DNA from: Blastomonas sp. SL216
Lineage (GTDB): Bacteria; Pseudomonadota; Alphaproteobacteria; Sphingomonadales; Sphingomonadaceae
Reading direction: 5' to 3'
DNA length: 64,000 bases
Assembly: GCA_026625625.1 (NCBI GenBank)
Contig: CP113055.1
Location: forward strand, 3,799,333-3,863,332
Positions 1 through 8,375 of the stretch are shown here, one piece after another. The notes below the pieces were generated by a model that was not told where the DNA came from, did no database searches, and saw only the letters and a list, made by a program, of their open reading frames with translations. Position numbers and translations under genes: made by a program. Positions within the stretch are counted from its first letter, which is position 1, and every line of letters begins with the position of its first letter.

Positions 1-2
1 AC

Positions 3-380
3 ATCGCCTTCACCGATTCGCTGGGCAACAACAATTCGGGCAACTTCCTGCAGCGCACGCCCAAGGCGCAGTGGAACGTGGCGGCGGATTTCGTCACCGA
101 TATCGGCGACTGGTCGGATGCACTGCGCTTCAACGTCAATTACAGCCACCAGGCGCGGCTGTTCTGGGCACCAGACAACCTTCAGCGCGAAGGCGGCTAT
201 GGCCAGCTCGGCAGCCGTGTCTCGTTCACCCCGGGCAACGGCAACATCACCTTCTCGCTCTATGGCCGCAACCTCACCAACACCTTGTATCGTACCAACA
301 TCATCGCGTTCTTCGGCGATGAGGTCAGCCGTCTGGGCGCACCGCGCCAGTACGGCGCAGAGGTCTCGGTCAAGTTCTGA
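3..380 (+). CDS. TonB-dependent receptor, C-terminal fragment (5' end outside window)
   Basis: Only the last 125 or so codons are present; the frame is open from base 3. The fragment shows the alternating hydrophobic/polar strands of an outer-membrane beta-barrel (NVAADFVTDI, LRFNVNYSHQARL, ITFSLYGRNLTN). The NLTN phrase followed by a final strand ending in Phe (GAEVSVKF) is the usual C-terminus of TonB-dependent receptors, where the terminal aromatic residue is the Omp85 assembly signal. The receptor would import a scarce or large substrate using TonB energy. It converges on the SDR/SnoaL operon and shares the following terminator with it. Substrate unknown. Confidence 0.85.
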   Translation: MAFTDSLGNNNSGNFLQRTPKAQWNVAADFVTDIGDWSDALRFNVNYSHQARLFWAPDNLQREGGYGQLGSRVSFTPGNGNITFSLYGRNLTNTLYRTNIIAFFGDEVSRLGAPRQYGAEVSVKF

Positions 381-400
381 CACAGCCTGGCAAACACAAG

Positions 401-440
401 AAAAGGGGCAGTCGGCGCGAACCGGCTGCCCCTTTTTTCT
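401..440. terminator. Bidirectional intrinsic terminator
   Basis: The arms AAAAGGGGCAG and CTGCCCCTTTT flank a short loop containing CGGCGCGAACCG. An A-tract on one side and a T-tract on the other let it serve both the TonB receptor on the plus strand and the SnoaL/SDR operon on the minus strand. Confidence 0.85.
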
Positions 441-456
441 GCTCGGGAAATTAAGG

Positions 457-984
457 TCAGAAGCGGCTGTAGCTAAGGTCGCCCTTGCCCTTTTCGCCGA
501 TATGCATGCGCGGATCCTCCGGCTTGAACATGCCCAGGCACCATCCTTGCGCCATCGGCATGTCGCGGTTCCAGTCGAGCGTGATCTTGCGGTGCGCAAT
601 CCGCCATTCGCCGCCGCGCTTCTCGAACCGGTCGACGATCCGCCCCCCGGTCAGCGTGTCCCATTTCTCGCCCTGTTTGGCAAAGCGGGCGAAGGTCAGC
701 ACATAGCATTCGGCAAAGGCGAGGCTGTCGCTCTCGAACTCGACATGCAGGTTGCACAGATAGTGGCCCATCACGTCGCCGCCCTGCATCCGTTCGATCG
801 CGCCGTCGATATAGGCGCGCGCCGGGCCTGAATAGCTGCTGCCATGCTCCTCGATACTGTCGTCGAAATAGCAGCTGTGCAGCAGCTCGCCATCGGCGCG
901 GTCGACGCCGCGGGCATAGCGCGCCAGGCAGTCGGCAATGTCCTGCTTGGCCAGCATCGTTTCCAGTGTGTTGGCATATTTCAT
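457..984 (-). CDS. SnoaL/NTF2-fold protein (SnoaL_4-like)
   Basis: A 175-residue protein starting MKYANTLETMLAKQDI. The pattern QDIADCLARYARGVDRAD near the N-terminus, a central LTFARFAKQG strand and a late RIVDRFEKRGGEWRIAHRK segment are typical of SnoaL_4 proteins. That fold is found in scytalone-dehydratase-like and ring-hydroxylation-associated proteins. The start was chosen at 984, not further upstream, because GGGAGG precedes it by about eight bases and the upstream SDR stops at 986. It is the last gene of a four-gene minus-strand operon alternating SDR and SnoaL. Substrate is not deducible; a dehydratase, isomerase or lyase role on a cyclic or aromatic intermediate is the family expectation. 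Confidence 0.8.
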   Translation of the reverse strand: MKYANTLETMLAKQDIADCLARYARGVDRADGELLHSCYFDDSIEEHGSSYSGPARAYIDGAIERMQGGDVMGHYLCNLHVEFESDSLAFAECYVLTFARFAKQGEKWDTLTGGRIVDRFEKRGGEWRIAHRKITLDWNRDMPMAQGWCLGMFKPEDPRMHIGEKGKGDLSYSRF

Positions 985-985
985 G

Positions 986-1738
986 TCAGCGCCTCCCGTC
1001 GTGCAGCGCCTTGGCCATCGCGCGCTTGAGCGTATAGGGATCGCGCGCCAGGAACGCGCGGACCGATTCCGCATGCGGGTCGGTGTCCAGTTCGTCGACC
1101 TTGCGCGCGGCGGCCATCAGCCCGGCCTTGCCGATATCGCGCGGGCTCGATTTGGCCTGCCAGGTGACATGCTCCGCCATGCGCGTATCGACCGACCCGA
1201 CGATCAGCGCAGCAATATGCGTGCCCTGCGGCTCCAGCTCGGCGCGCAGGCAGTCGCTCGCGGCGCGCGCGGCGAACTTGCTGGGGCTGTAGCCGCCCAT
1301 GTTCGGCACCGCGCAGATGCCGCCTGCGGACAGCACGTTGACGATGGCACCGCCCCCATTGGCTTTCAGCACCGGGGCAAAGGCGCGGACCATCGCCAGC
1401 ATGCCGAAATAGTTGGTGTCCATCTCGTTGCGGGCGAAATCCATGTCGGGCGCTTCGAGCAGCGTCTGGCGATGGAAGGCGCCGGCATTGTTGACCACCA
1501 GATCGACATCGGTGCAGCGCGCAGCGGCGGCGGCAACCTCGTCATGCTTGGTGACATCGAGCTGGATAGGCACGACCCGAGCATCGCCTGTGCTCTTGGC
1601 GGCTTCCTCGGCATCGGTGAGCTTGCGCGAGGCGAGATAGACCCTGGCCGCGCCCTGATCGAGCAGTTCCTCGACAAAGCCGAAGCCGATGCCGCGATTG
1701 GCCCCGGTGACGATGGCGGTGCATCCCTGAATGTTCAT
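986..1738 (-). CDS. Short-chain dehydrogenase/reductase
   Basis: A 250-residue classical SDR. Visible are the cofactor motif TGANRGIG near residue 10, NNAG near residue 80, a catalytic Ser in NVLSAGG and the YSPSK Tyr-Lys pair. It would oxidise or reduce a hydroxyl/keto group with NAD(P)(H). The start ATG at 1738 sits behind GGAGG and overlaps the stop of the upstream SnoaL gene as ATGA, indicating translational coupling. The 12-residue longer reading (glycine-rich, no Shine-Dalgarno) was rejected. Substrate unknown; the pairing with SnoaL proteins suggests a cyclic or aromatic-lipid intermediate. Confidence 0.88.
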   Translation of the reverse strand: MNIQGCTAIVTGANRGIGFGFVEELLDQGAARVYLASRKLTDAEEAAKSTGDARVVPIQLDVTKHDEVAAAAARCTDVDLVVNNAGAFHRQTLLEAPDMDFARNEMDTNYFGMLAMVRAFAPVLKANGGGAIVNVLSAGGICAVPNMGGYSPSKFAARAASDCLRAELEPQGTHIAALIVGSVDTRMAEHVTWQAKSSPRDIGKAGLMAAARKVDELDTDPHAESVRAFLARDPYTLKRAMAKALHDGRR

Positions 1739-2289
1739 GCCGCTGCCTCCGCCTTGCTGCGCTCGCGTGCCCATGCGCCGTACAGGATGTCATCGGGTTT
1801 TTTCGCCCCGCGCACCGCCTTGCTCATGTCGGGGATGATCATGCCGCGACCCCAGGTTTCGTTGAGCGGCATTTCGTGGTTCCATTCCCAGGCGAGGCGG
1901 CGATGCGCGATCTTCCACGCGCCGTCGCGGCGCTCGAACCGGTCGACGCAGCGCGCCATGGTCAGGCTGTCGAACGATCCGCTCTCCGCCTCGCGGCGCG
2001 AGAAGGTGAGGAAATAGCATTCGGTGACAGCAAGATCGGCCTCGACAAACTCGACCGAGATATTGGTGCACAGGTGCGACATCAGCGGCGCGGTGGGCAG
2101 GATCTTGGCCATCAGCGCGACATAATCCGCCGCCGGACCCACATAGACCCCGCCATGATCCTCGATCGCATCGGGATGATAGGCGGCACGGATCAGATCG
2201 ACATCCGCCCGGTCCGCCCCGCGCGCATAGCCGATCAATATGTCCTCTATCTCCTGCCGGTCGAGCAGTTGTTCCACGGTCAGTCGCAT
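1735..2289 (-). CDS. SnoaL/NTF2-fold protein, paralogue of the 457-984 product
   Basis: A 184-residue protein that aligns by eye along its whole length with the other SnoaL protein of this operon. Shared features are LLDRQEIEDILIGYARGADR, YFLTFSR, CVDRFERRDGAWKIAHRR and WNHEMP versus WNRDMP. The two probably arose by duplication and may form a heteromer or act on successive intermediates. Two in-frame ATGs lie six bases apart (2295 and 2289). GGAGG touches the first and is six bases from the second, so 2289 is preferred. It overlaps the downstream SDR as ATGA. Confidence 0.82.
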   Translation of the reverse strand: MRLTVEQLLDRQEIEDILIGYARGADRADVDLIRAAYHPDAIEDHGGVYVGPAADYVALMAKILPTAPLMSHLCTNISVEFVEADLAVTECYFLTFSRREAESGSFDSLTMARCVDRFERRDGAWKIAHRRLAWEWNHEMPLNETWGRGMIIPDMSKAVRGAKKPDDILYGAWARERSKAEAAA

Positions 2290-2291
2290 CC

Positions 2292-3185
2292 TCATCCTCC
2301 GGTATTTGTCATGTCTATGGTTGCATAAAGATCGGCAAAGGCGGCCTCTGCGCCGCTGAACTCGCGTGCGCCGTCCATCGCCGCGATGCGGTCCAAATGG
2401 GCGGCGATCCAGGCGCTGCTGTCATCGGGGGCAGAGGCTCCGCGCCCTTCGACCATGCGCGCGCGGCGATAGCGGCGGCCGCCCGCCAGAAAGATCTGGC
2501 CGTTGGCGCTGCACGCCTCGCTGGCGAGAAAGGCCGCCATGCCCGCTGCATAAGCCGGGTCAAGGCGGGGATCGTCTGCCACTCCGTCCTGCGCGGTCAT
2601 TGGGGTGGCGGCATAGGGGCACAGCACGTTGACCCGCAATGCCGTGCGCTTGAGCTCATCGGCCAGCGTCAGCGCCATCGCGTTGAGCGCGCCCTTGGAC
2701 GCGGCATAGGGAATGCGCCCGCGCACCCCGTGCAGCCCGGCAGAGGAGGAGACGAACACCATCCGTCCTGAAGGGCTGGCCAGCAGGTGCGGCAGTGCTG
2801 CCTGGGCGAGCGCTGCCTGGGCCAGGAAATTGGTGTTCAGCACATCGCGCAGCGCGGCAATGTCCATGTCGGGCAGCTTTGCCGCCGGGCCGATGATCCC
2901 GGCATTGAAGATGATGGCATCGATCCGCCCGAAAGCGTCGAGCGCGGCCTTGACCAGGGCCTGTGCGGCGCCGGGGGCGGCGATATCCTGATAGTTGGCC
3001 AGAGCCCTGCCGCCCTGTGCGCGGATGGTGTCGGCGATCGCCCCGGCGCTGTCCGGCTGGTCCTGGCGCAGGCGGTTGTTGACCAGCACCGCTGCGCCTT
3101 CGGACGCCATCGCCAGCGCAAATGCGGCACCCAGGCCCTTGCCTGCACCGGTGACAATGACCGCGCGCTCAACGCTGGAATCCAT
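2292..3185 (-). CDS. SDR with C-terminal extension (17-beta-HSD4/MFE2-like)
   Basis: A 297-residue SDR starting MDSSVERAVIVTGAGKGLG. It has NAGI near residue 95, the SSSAG serine segment and the YAASKGA Tyr/Lys motif. The Rossmann part ends near residue 235 and is followed by about 60 residues (GGRRYRRARMVEG onward). This resembles the tail of the (3R)-hydroxyacyl-CoA dehydrogenase domain of peroxisomal multifunctional enzyme type 2 and of steroid-pathway SDRs. The likely role is NAD-dependent oxidation of a 3-hydroxyacyl-CoA or steroid-like alcohol. It is the first gene of the SDR-SnoaL-SDR-SnoaL operon and has a GGAGAG ribosome site before 3185. Family assignment is firm; the exact substrate is inferred. 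Confidence 0.85.
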   Translation of the reverse strand: MDSSVERAVIVTGAGKGLGAAFALAMASEGAAVLVNNRLRQDQPDSAGAIADTIRAQGGRALANYQDIAAPGAAQALVKAALDAFGRIDAIIFNAGIIGPAAKLPDMDIAALRDVLNTNFLAQAALAQAALPHLLASPSGRMVFVSSSAGLHGVRGRIPYAASKGALNAMALTLADELKRTALRVNVLCPYAATPMTAQDGVADDPRLDPAYAAGMAAFLASEACSANGQIFLAGGRRYRRARMVEGRGASAPDDSSAWIAAHLDRIAAMDGAREFSGAEAAFADLYATIDMTNTGG

Positions 3186-3223
3186 GGCTTATTCTCTCCC
3201 GCTGATGCGAGGCTAGCCAGTTT

Positions 3224-3239
3224 GGTATGATAATGAAAG
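3224..3239. promoter_or_regulatory. Candidate operator GGTAT-N4-ATGAAAG (site 1 of a recurring motif)
   Basis: GGTAT, four bases, ATGAAAG lies 39 bases upstream of the SDR start. Near-identical elements occur at 8376-8391 and 15870-15885, and a weaker one at 4388-4401, each near the start of an operon of this block. The spacing is conserved (GGTAT-N4-AT). The binding protein is unknown. Confidence 0.4.
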
Positions 3240-3308
3240 TGATAATTGCGGGTGCTGGATTGGATTGTCGCGGCAAAGGTTGAGGCACGTACTGACAACG
3301 CAGCATTT

Positions 3309-3391
3309 CGTCATTCCCGCGAAGGCGGGAATCCCGCTTTACCATTGCCACAAGTTTTAGGAGCGGGCCCCCCGCCTACGCGGGGGTGACG
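3309..3391. repeat. REPIN-like pair of inverted REP palindromes
   Basis: The first unit, GTCATTCCCGCGAAGGCGGG, is a palindrome around GCGAAGGC. The second unit at about 3368-3391 reads, on the other strand, GTCACCCCCGCGTAGGCGGG. The two are head-to-head, about 35 bases apart, and both are followed by CCCGCT. This is the arrangement of REP doublets, non-autonomous elements mobilised by RAYT transposases. No transposase gene is in the window. Confidence 0.7.
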
Positions 3392-3420
3392 ATGAAAGAT
3401 GCTATGCTAGAGCCGGACAA

Positions 3421-4392
3421 TCACGCTGGAACAGCCTGCTTTTCCTCGGCATCCTCGTCGCAAACCTCGATCAGCCGGAAGTCGACCTGATGCGCTTCGA
3501 GTGGCTCGCGGCAGTGCGAGCAGACCACCTGCGGCTCCAGCCTGTGGCCGCAATCGCGATGGGTGAGCAGCACCGGCGGACCATTGGGTGAGCAGAAATA
3601 CTTGTCGCCCCACATCATCAGCATCAGCAGCGCGGGGTAATAATCCACGCCCTTGCGGCGCAGGCGATATTCGTAGCGCGGCGGGCTTTCGACATACTGG
3701 ACCTGGCGGATGACGTCGATCGAGGTCAGCCATGCAAGCCGCTCGGCCAGGATGTTGGTGGCGATCGCGGTGTCGCGGCGGATGTCGTCGAAGCGGTTGA
3801 TGTTGGTGAAGATCGACCGCATGATCAGGCTGGCCCAGCGGTCGCCCATGATGCGCGCGGCCTCGTCGAACAGCGTGGTCGCATCCTGTGTCGTCTCGCG
3901 CTGCTGGCGGCGACGCGAATAGACCGGTTCCATCATGCCGACACCGGGGCCGGGCTCCCATTCCATCTGCGTCGCATCGATCGTCTGATTGCACGCCTTG
4001 CACGCGGGTTCGGGCTCGAACACATGGCCGCAGGTCTTGTGGGTCAGCTCGACGCGCAGCTTGGTGCGGCCCGCGCCCCAGCGCTGCTCCCAGCGAAGCA
4101 GCATCAGCGAGGTCCAGTACAGATCACGGCCCTTTTGCGTCAGCACATATTCGTGCCGGTTGCCGCCATCGCTGCTCGCGCATTTCTCGATCATGCCATT
4201 GGCGATCAGCCGCTTCAGCCGGTCGCTGAGCAAGGCCTTGAGCAGCCCGGTGCGCTTGCGCAAGGCATCGAAGCGGCGGGTGCCCAGCCAGATTGCCTCG
4301 ATCACCAGCACCGTGGGCGCATCGCCCACCACTTCCAATGCCCGCCAGATCGAGCAGGTACGAATTAATTGCGGTTCAACAGTCACAGGCAT
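3421..4392 (-). CDS. Tandem HxlR-type winged-helix regulator with two CGH-CxxC modules
   Basis: A 323-residue protein made of two HxlR-family winged-helix domains, roughly residues 12-105 and 175-265; family members usually carry one and run to 110-160 residues. Each domain has the HxlR signature (FDALRKRTGLLKALLSDRLK; FDDIRRDTAIATNILAERL). Each is followed by a cysteine module: C121-G-H123, C131, C134 and C281-G-H283, C291, C294, with the spacing of a small zinc ribbon. It is expected to act as a cytoplasmic DNA-binding regulator, and the internal duplication would make it a single-chain pseudo-dimer. It sits between the SDR operon and the LEH-like/carotenoid-oxygenase pair. A weak copy of the GGTAT-N4 motif (4388-4401) overlaps its own start codon, compatible with autoregulation. 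Confidence 0.85.
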   Translation of the reverse strand: MPVTVEPQLIRTCSIWRALEVVGDAPTVLVIEAIWLGTRRFDALRKRTGLLKALLSDRLKRLIANGMIEKCASSDGGNRHEYVLTQKGRDLYWTSLMLLRWEQRWGAGRTKLRVELTHKTCGHVFEPEPACKACNQTIDATQMEWEPGPGVGMMEPVYSRRRQQRETTQDATTLFDEAARIMGDRWASLIMRSIFTNINRFDDIRRDTAIATNILAERLAWLTSIDVIRQVQYVESPPRYEYRLRRKGVDYYPALLMLMMWGDKYFCSPNGPPVLLTHRDCGHRLEPQVVCSHCREPLEAHQVDFRLIEVCDEDAEEKQAVPA

Positions 4393-4461
4393 GATAATAA
4401 GCGCGCCGGAGCGCTACGTCGAGCCTTTCGCTCCGGCGCGCCATCCATCCCTGATGGGCTC

Positions 4462-4995
4462 TCAATGCGCCGCGGCGGGCGTGTGGAACTCTTCGGCTAT
4501 GCCCATTTCGCGCAGCAGCTCTGCCCGGTCATAATATTCGCGCCACACCTTCACATGGTCGCCCTCGACCTCGAGAATGCCGACCACCGGCACCTTGCCG
4601 TGATGGCCCTTGTACACGAACTCGTCGGTCCGCTCGATCACCACCACATCGCCGATACGGCCGATATTGTGGATGTGCAGCGTGATGCTCTCAATGCCCG
4701 AACCCAGTGCGTTGATCCGCTCGGCAATCGCGGGGCGGCCCTTTACCGGCTCGATCATCATCGAATGCAGCACGCCGTCCTCGGCAAACAGATCGCCCAC
4801 CAGCTTCCAGTCGCGGCGGTTCCAGGCATCGATCATCTTCTCGACAACGGCAATCTTGGGGTCGGTCATCTTGCTCTCCTGCTTGGGGGTGGCGGCTGCC
4901 ATCGCGTCATTGGCCATGGCCGCGCCAGGCAGGGCCAGGCCCGTGGCTGCGGACAGGGCGACCAGCGCCAGCGCGGCGGTCCGGAATTTCGTCAT
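4462..4995 (-). CDS. Exported limonene-epoxide-hydrolase/SnoaL-like protein
   Basis: A 177-residue protein. Residues 1-33 form a Sec signal peptide (MTKFRTAALALVALSAATG, cleavage after AMA). The mature part matches the limonene-1,2-epoxide hydrolase catalytic domain: EKMIDAWNRRDW, VVIERTDEF with the Arg/Asp pair, and VEGDHVKVWREYYDRAELL with a late Asp. In LEH enzymes an Arg-Asp-Asp set activates water to open an epoxide, and the candidate residues are present. The start at 4995 follows GGAGG; the longer reading upstream was rejected. It is divergent from the carotenoid oxygenase. The substrate could be an epoxide or enol-ether; that is inference. Confidence 0.75.
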   Translation of the reverse strand: MTKFRTAALALVALSAATGLALPGAAMANDAMAAATPKQESKMTDPKIAVVEKMIDAWNRRDWKLVGDLFAEDGVLHSMMIEPVKGRPAIAERINALGSGIESITLHIHNIGRIGDVVVIERTDEFVYKGHHGKVPVVGILEVEGDHVKVWREYYDRAELLREMGIAEEFHTPAAAH

Positions 4996-5074
4996 GGCAT
5001 CCTCCGTAGGTGTTGTTATGCGACCGGCGGACCCGGCCTGCGGTAACGGTGTATCGCAAAGAGACTTGCGTAAC

Positions 5075-5098
5075 CAGACCATTCTGCTATCCGGTCTG
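5075..5098. promoter_or_regulatory. Inverted repeat CAGACC-N12-GGTCTG in divergent promoter region
   Basis: Six-base perfect arms separated by twelve bases, between the LEH-like gene and the carotenoid oxygenase gene. The position suits an operator, possibly for the adjacent tandem HxlR regulator. Chance occurrence cannot be excluded. Confidence 0.25.
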
Positions 5099-5132
5099 CA
5101 CAAGACGAAGAACACCATAGGGGGGTGAGGAT

Positions 5133-6635
5133 ATGGCCATGAAAATCGAGCGGCAGCCCGCAATCCGGACCAGTTTGCAGCCCAGCAATCACCCCTATCT
5201 GACCGGCGCCTGGACCCCGCAATATGAGGAGGTCAACGCCTTCGACCTCGAGGTGATCGAGGGCGCGATCCCCGAGGATCTGGACGGCATCTACCTTCGC
5301 AACACCGAAAACCAGGTGCACCAGCCGCTGGGCAAATATCACCCGTTCGATGGCGACGGCATGATCCACCAGATCGATTTCCGCCGCGGCAAGGCGCATT
5401 ATCGCAACCGTTTCGTCCGCTCGCGCTGCTTTCAGGCAGAGCAGGAGGCGGGCGGATCGCTCTGGGGCGGCCTGCAGGACAAGCCCAGCCTGTCGCGCCG
5501 CCCCGGTTTCGGCGCGCATGGCAGCCTGAAGGACAGCGCATCGACCGACATCATCGTGCATGCGGGGCAGGCGATCGCCACCTTCTACCAGTGCGGCGAA
5601 GGCTATGTGATGGATCCCGAAACGCTGGAGCAGCTGGGCCCTGCGCCCTGGGTGCCGATCGACGGCATCTCCGCGCATCCCAAGGTCGATGAGCGCACCG
5701 GCGAGCTGCTGTTCTTCAACTATTCCAAGCACGCACCCTTCATGCATTATGGCGTGGTCGACGCCGAGGGCAGGCTGAAAAGCTATAGCCCGGTGCCGCT
5801 GCCGGGGCCGCGCCTGCCGCACGACATGGCGTTCAGCGAGAACTGGGCGATCCTCAACGACTTCCCGGTCTTCTGGGACGAGGAACTGCTCGAGCGCAAC
5901 ATCCACGCGGTGCGGCTCCACGATCTGCCGTCGCGCTTTGCGCTGGTGAACCGGCACGACCCCTCGGACATCCGCTGGTTCGATGCCGCGCCGACCTATG
6001 TGCTGCACTGGCTGAACGCCTGGGAAGAGGGCGAAGAGGTGGTGCTGGACGGCTATTTCCAGAACAACCCGACGCCCGATCCGCTGGAGCATGACGGCGG
6101 ACTTGGCGCGATGATGGCGCATATCGACGAGAACAGCTTCAAGCCGACTCTTCACCGCTGGCGCTTCAACCTGCGCACCGGCGAGACGCGCGAGCAGTCG
6201 CTGGGCGACCAGCTGGTCGAGTTCGGCATGATCAACCAGCGCTATCTGGCGCAGCCCTATCGCTATGCCTATTCGACCACGACCCGGCCCGGCTGGTTCC
6301 TGTTCAACGGCTTCGTCAAGCATGACCTCGCCACCGGCAAATCGACCACGATCACGCTGCCCGAAGGTCGCTATGCCTCCGAAGCGCCGTTCGCCCCGCG
6401 CGTTGGCGCGCAGGACGAAGATGACGGCTATCTGGTGAGCTTCGTGATCGACGAGAACCAGGGCACGTCAGAGTGCATCATCATCGATTGCAAGCGCTTT
6501 GCAGAGGGTCCGATCTGCCGCATCGCGCTGCCGCACAAGATCAGCAGCGGCACCCATTCGCACTGGGTGGAGCGTGAAGTGCTGGAACGCGACAAGGCCG
6601 CGCGGCGCGACCGGATGATGGCGGCGGCGGCCTGA
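5133..6635 (+). CDS. Carotenoid cleavage oxygenase family (lignostilbene dioxygenase type)
   Basis: A 500-residue protein of full family length. The four iron-ligand histidines of the seven-bladed propeller are identifiable at H182 (GISAHPK), H230 (LPHDMAF), H292 (VLHWLNAW) and H475 (SSGTHSHW). The N-terminal phrase LDGIYLRNTENQV and the pair FDGDGMIH are family hallmarks. The enzyme cleaves a carbon-carbon double bond with O2. Bacterial relatives act on apocarotenoids or on stilbenes such as resveratrol and lignostilbene. In this aromatic/CoA setting a stilbene or phenylpropanoid substrate is plausible but unproven. Two ATGs (5133, 5139) are possible; GGTGAGG is better spaced for 5139. Confidence 0.9.
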   Translation: MAMKIERQPAIRTSLQPSNHPYLTGAWTPQYEEVNAFDLEVIEGAIPEDLDGIYLRNTENQVHQPLGKYHPFDGDGMIHQIDFRRGKAHYRNRFVRSRCFQAEQEAGGSLWGGLQDKPSLSRRPGFGAHGSLKDSASTDIIVHAGQAIATFYQCGEGYVMDPETLEQLGPAPWVPIDGISAHPKVDERTGELLFFNYSKHAPFMHYGVVDAEGRLKSYSPVPLPGPRLPHDMAFSENWAILNDFPVFWDEELLERNIHAVRLHDLPSRFALVNRHDPSDIRWFDAAPTYVLHWLNAWEEGEEVVLDGYFQNNPTPDPLEHDGGLGAMMAHIDENSFKPTLHRWRFNLRTGETREQSLGDQLVEFGMINQRYLAQPYRYAYSTTTRPGWFLFNGFVKHDLATGKSTTITLPEGRYASEAPFAPRVGAQDEDDGYLVSFVIDENQGTSECIIIDCKRFAEGPICRIALPHKISSGTHSHWVEREVLERDKAARRDRMMAAAA

Positions 6636-6645
6636 GCGCCCCCGC

Positions 6646-8349
6646 CTAACGCTCCATCGCCGCCAGCACGGCCGCGCGCAGATCGGCGCGCACCACCTTG
6701 TTCATCGCGTTGCGCGGCAGGGCGGGCAGCACCACCAGCCGCTCCGGGCGCTTGAACACGGCCACGCCCGCTGCAGCCAGATGCGCGCCGACGCCTGCGA
6801 TGTCAGGCGGGGTGATGCCGTCATCGACCACCACCGCCACCGCGATCCGCTCGCCCAGATCGGCATCGGGGATGCCCACCGTCGCTGCCTCGCGCACGTT
6901 CGGCAGGCTCACCAGCAGTTCGTCGATCTCTGCCGGAGAGATGTTCACGCCGCCGCGCACGATGATCTCCTTCGATCGCCCGACAAAGCGGTAGAAGCGC
7001 GACAGGGGCCCTTCGCCCGCGATTTCGAACAGATCGCCGGTGCGGAACCATTCGCCGTCGAAGCTCGCGGCATTGAGCTCGGGCGAGCGCCAATAGCCTG
7101 AAATGACCGTGCCGCCCGCAATGTGCATTTCGCCGGGCATTCCCGGTTCGGTGATGATCGCGCCGCTCTCCGGATCGACCAGCCGTGTGCGCATCACGGC
7201 GGAGACCGGGCTGTCCCATTCGACCCCCTCCGCGCCGAAACGCGGAAAATAATGCGCGCGCTCGGCGCGGTCGGGCACGTCGCCGGGCGAGGACATCAGC
7301 GCCATGCCCTCGTTCGATCCGAAGATGTTGCAGATCTCGATCCCGTGCGATTGCGCCCAGCCTTCGATCAGCCAGGGGGTGAGCGGGGCCGATCCGCTGC
7401 CGATGGCACGCAGCGAGGAGAGGTCCACCGAGGCAGTGATCTGCGGCTGCTTGAGCAGGGCGGTGAGCACGGCCGGCGGCGCGATGGTATAGGTCACGCG
7501 CTCGGCCTCGATCTGTTTCAGGAACACGCCAAGATCGAACGGATGGTGCAGCACCATCGTGCCGCGCATTTCCAGCCAGGGCAGCATCAATCCGCCGATC
7601 GAGGCGATATTGACCAGCGGAAAGGGGTTCAGCAGCACGTCGCCCGGCAGCATGCCGGTGCCCCAGGCGACCACCTTGGCATTGAGCACCCAATGGTTGT
7701 GGTCGCGCGGCACGCCCTTGGGCCGGGCCTCGGTTCCGGACGTCCAGCAGATCGTCAATACCTCGCCTCCATCGACGGGATTTGCGGCACACCAGACGGG
7801 AACACCCGCGCGGTCGGCGGTGGCGGCGAGCGCCTTGAGGTCAGTGCCATGGGGGGCAGCACCGATGGTCAGCAGCATCATGCCGGGGCGCGTCTCGACC
7901 AGCCCTGCTGCCATGGCGGCATAGTCATGGCCATGGAATGCGGGCACGGTGACGAAGGCGCGGGCATCGGTGAGCGACAGGATATGGCCCAGCTCGTGCT
8001 CGCGATATTGCATCACGACAGGGCTGATGATCAGGCCCAGCCGCGCGGCGGCGAGGAACAGGATGACGGCATCGACCGTGTTGGGCAGCTGCGCGCAGAT
8101 CACGTCGTCGCGCTTCAGCCCCAGGCCGATCAGCGCGGCGGCCTTGCCATCGACCCGCGCATCGAGCTCGGCCCAGTCCAGCCGCTCGGGCGCGCACCCG
8201 TCCAGCGCCGCGCGGTTCAGCGGATCGACCAGCGCCAGGCTGGTGCCGCGCTCTGCCACGGCCCTGCGGAACATGCTGTCGACGGTGATTCCCTCCCACC
8301 AGCCGCGCGCCTGATAGTCCGCAATCCGCTCTGCCGGGGTCAGAAACAT
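6646..8349 (-). CDS. AMP-forming acyl-CoA ligase
   Basis: A 567-residue member of the ANL superfamily starting MFLTPAERIADYQARGWW. Diagnostic motifs are CWTSGTEARPKGVPR (ATP loop), FGSNEG, FRTGDLF, GRSKEIIVRGGVNISPAEID (hinge) and the C-terminal catalytic Lys in RNAMNKVVR. It makes acyl-AMP and then acyl-CoA. The family includes cyclohexanecarboxylate-, steroid-side-chain- and fatty-acid-CoA ligases. The start at 8349 has AGGAGAG upstream; the longer ORF start lacks support. It is divergent from the DapB-like/thiolase operon, with a shared regulatory region holding motif copy 8376-8391. Substrate unknown; it probably activates the acid that the thiolases later shorten. Confidence 0.88.
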   Translation of the reverse strand: MFLTPAERIADYQARGWWEGITVDSMFRRAVAERGTSLALVDPLNRAALDGCAPERLDWAELDARVDGKAAALIGLGLKRDDVICAQLPNTVDAVILFLAAARLGLIISPVVMQYREHELGHILSLTDARAFVTVPAFHGHDYAAMAAGLVETRPGMMLLTIGAAPHGTDLKALAATADRAGVPVWCAANPVDGGEVLTICWTSGTEARPKGVPRDHNHWVLNAKVVAWGTGMLPGDVLLNPFPLVNIASIGGLMLPWLEMRGTMVLHHPFDLGVFLKQIEAERVTYTIAPPAVLTALLKQPQITASVDLSSLRAIGSGSAPLTPWLIEGWAQSHGIEICNIFGSNEGMALMSSPGDVPDRAERAHYFPRFGAEGVEWDSPVSAVMRTRLVDPESGAIITEPGMPGEMHIAGGTVISGYWRSPELNAASFDGEWFRTGDLFEIAGEGPLSRFYRFVGRSKEIIVRGGVNISPAEIDELLVSLPNVREAATVGIPDADLGERIAVAVVVDDGITPPDIAGVGAHLAAAGVAVFKRPERLVVLPALPRNAMNKVVRADLRAAVLAAMER

Positions 8350-8375
8350 CGCTCTCTCCTGTCTGTGCTTTACAG

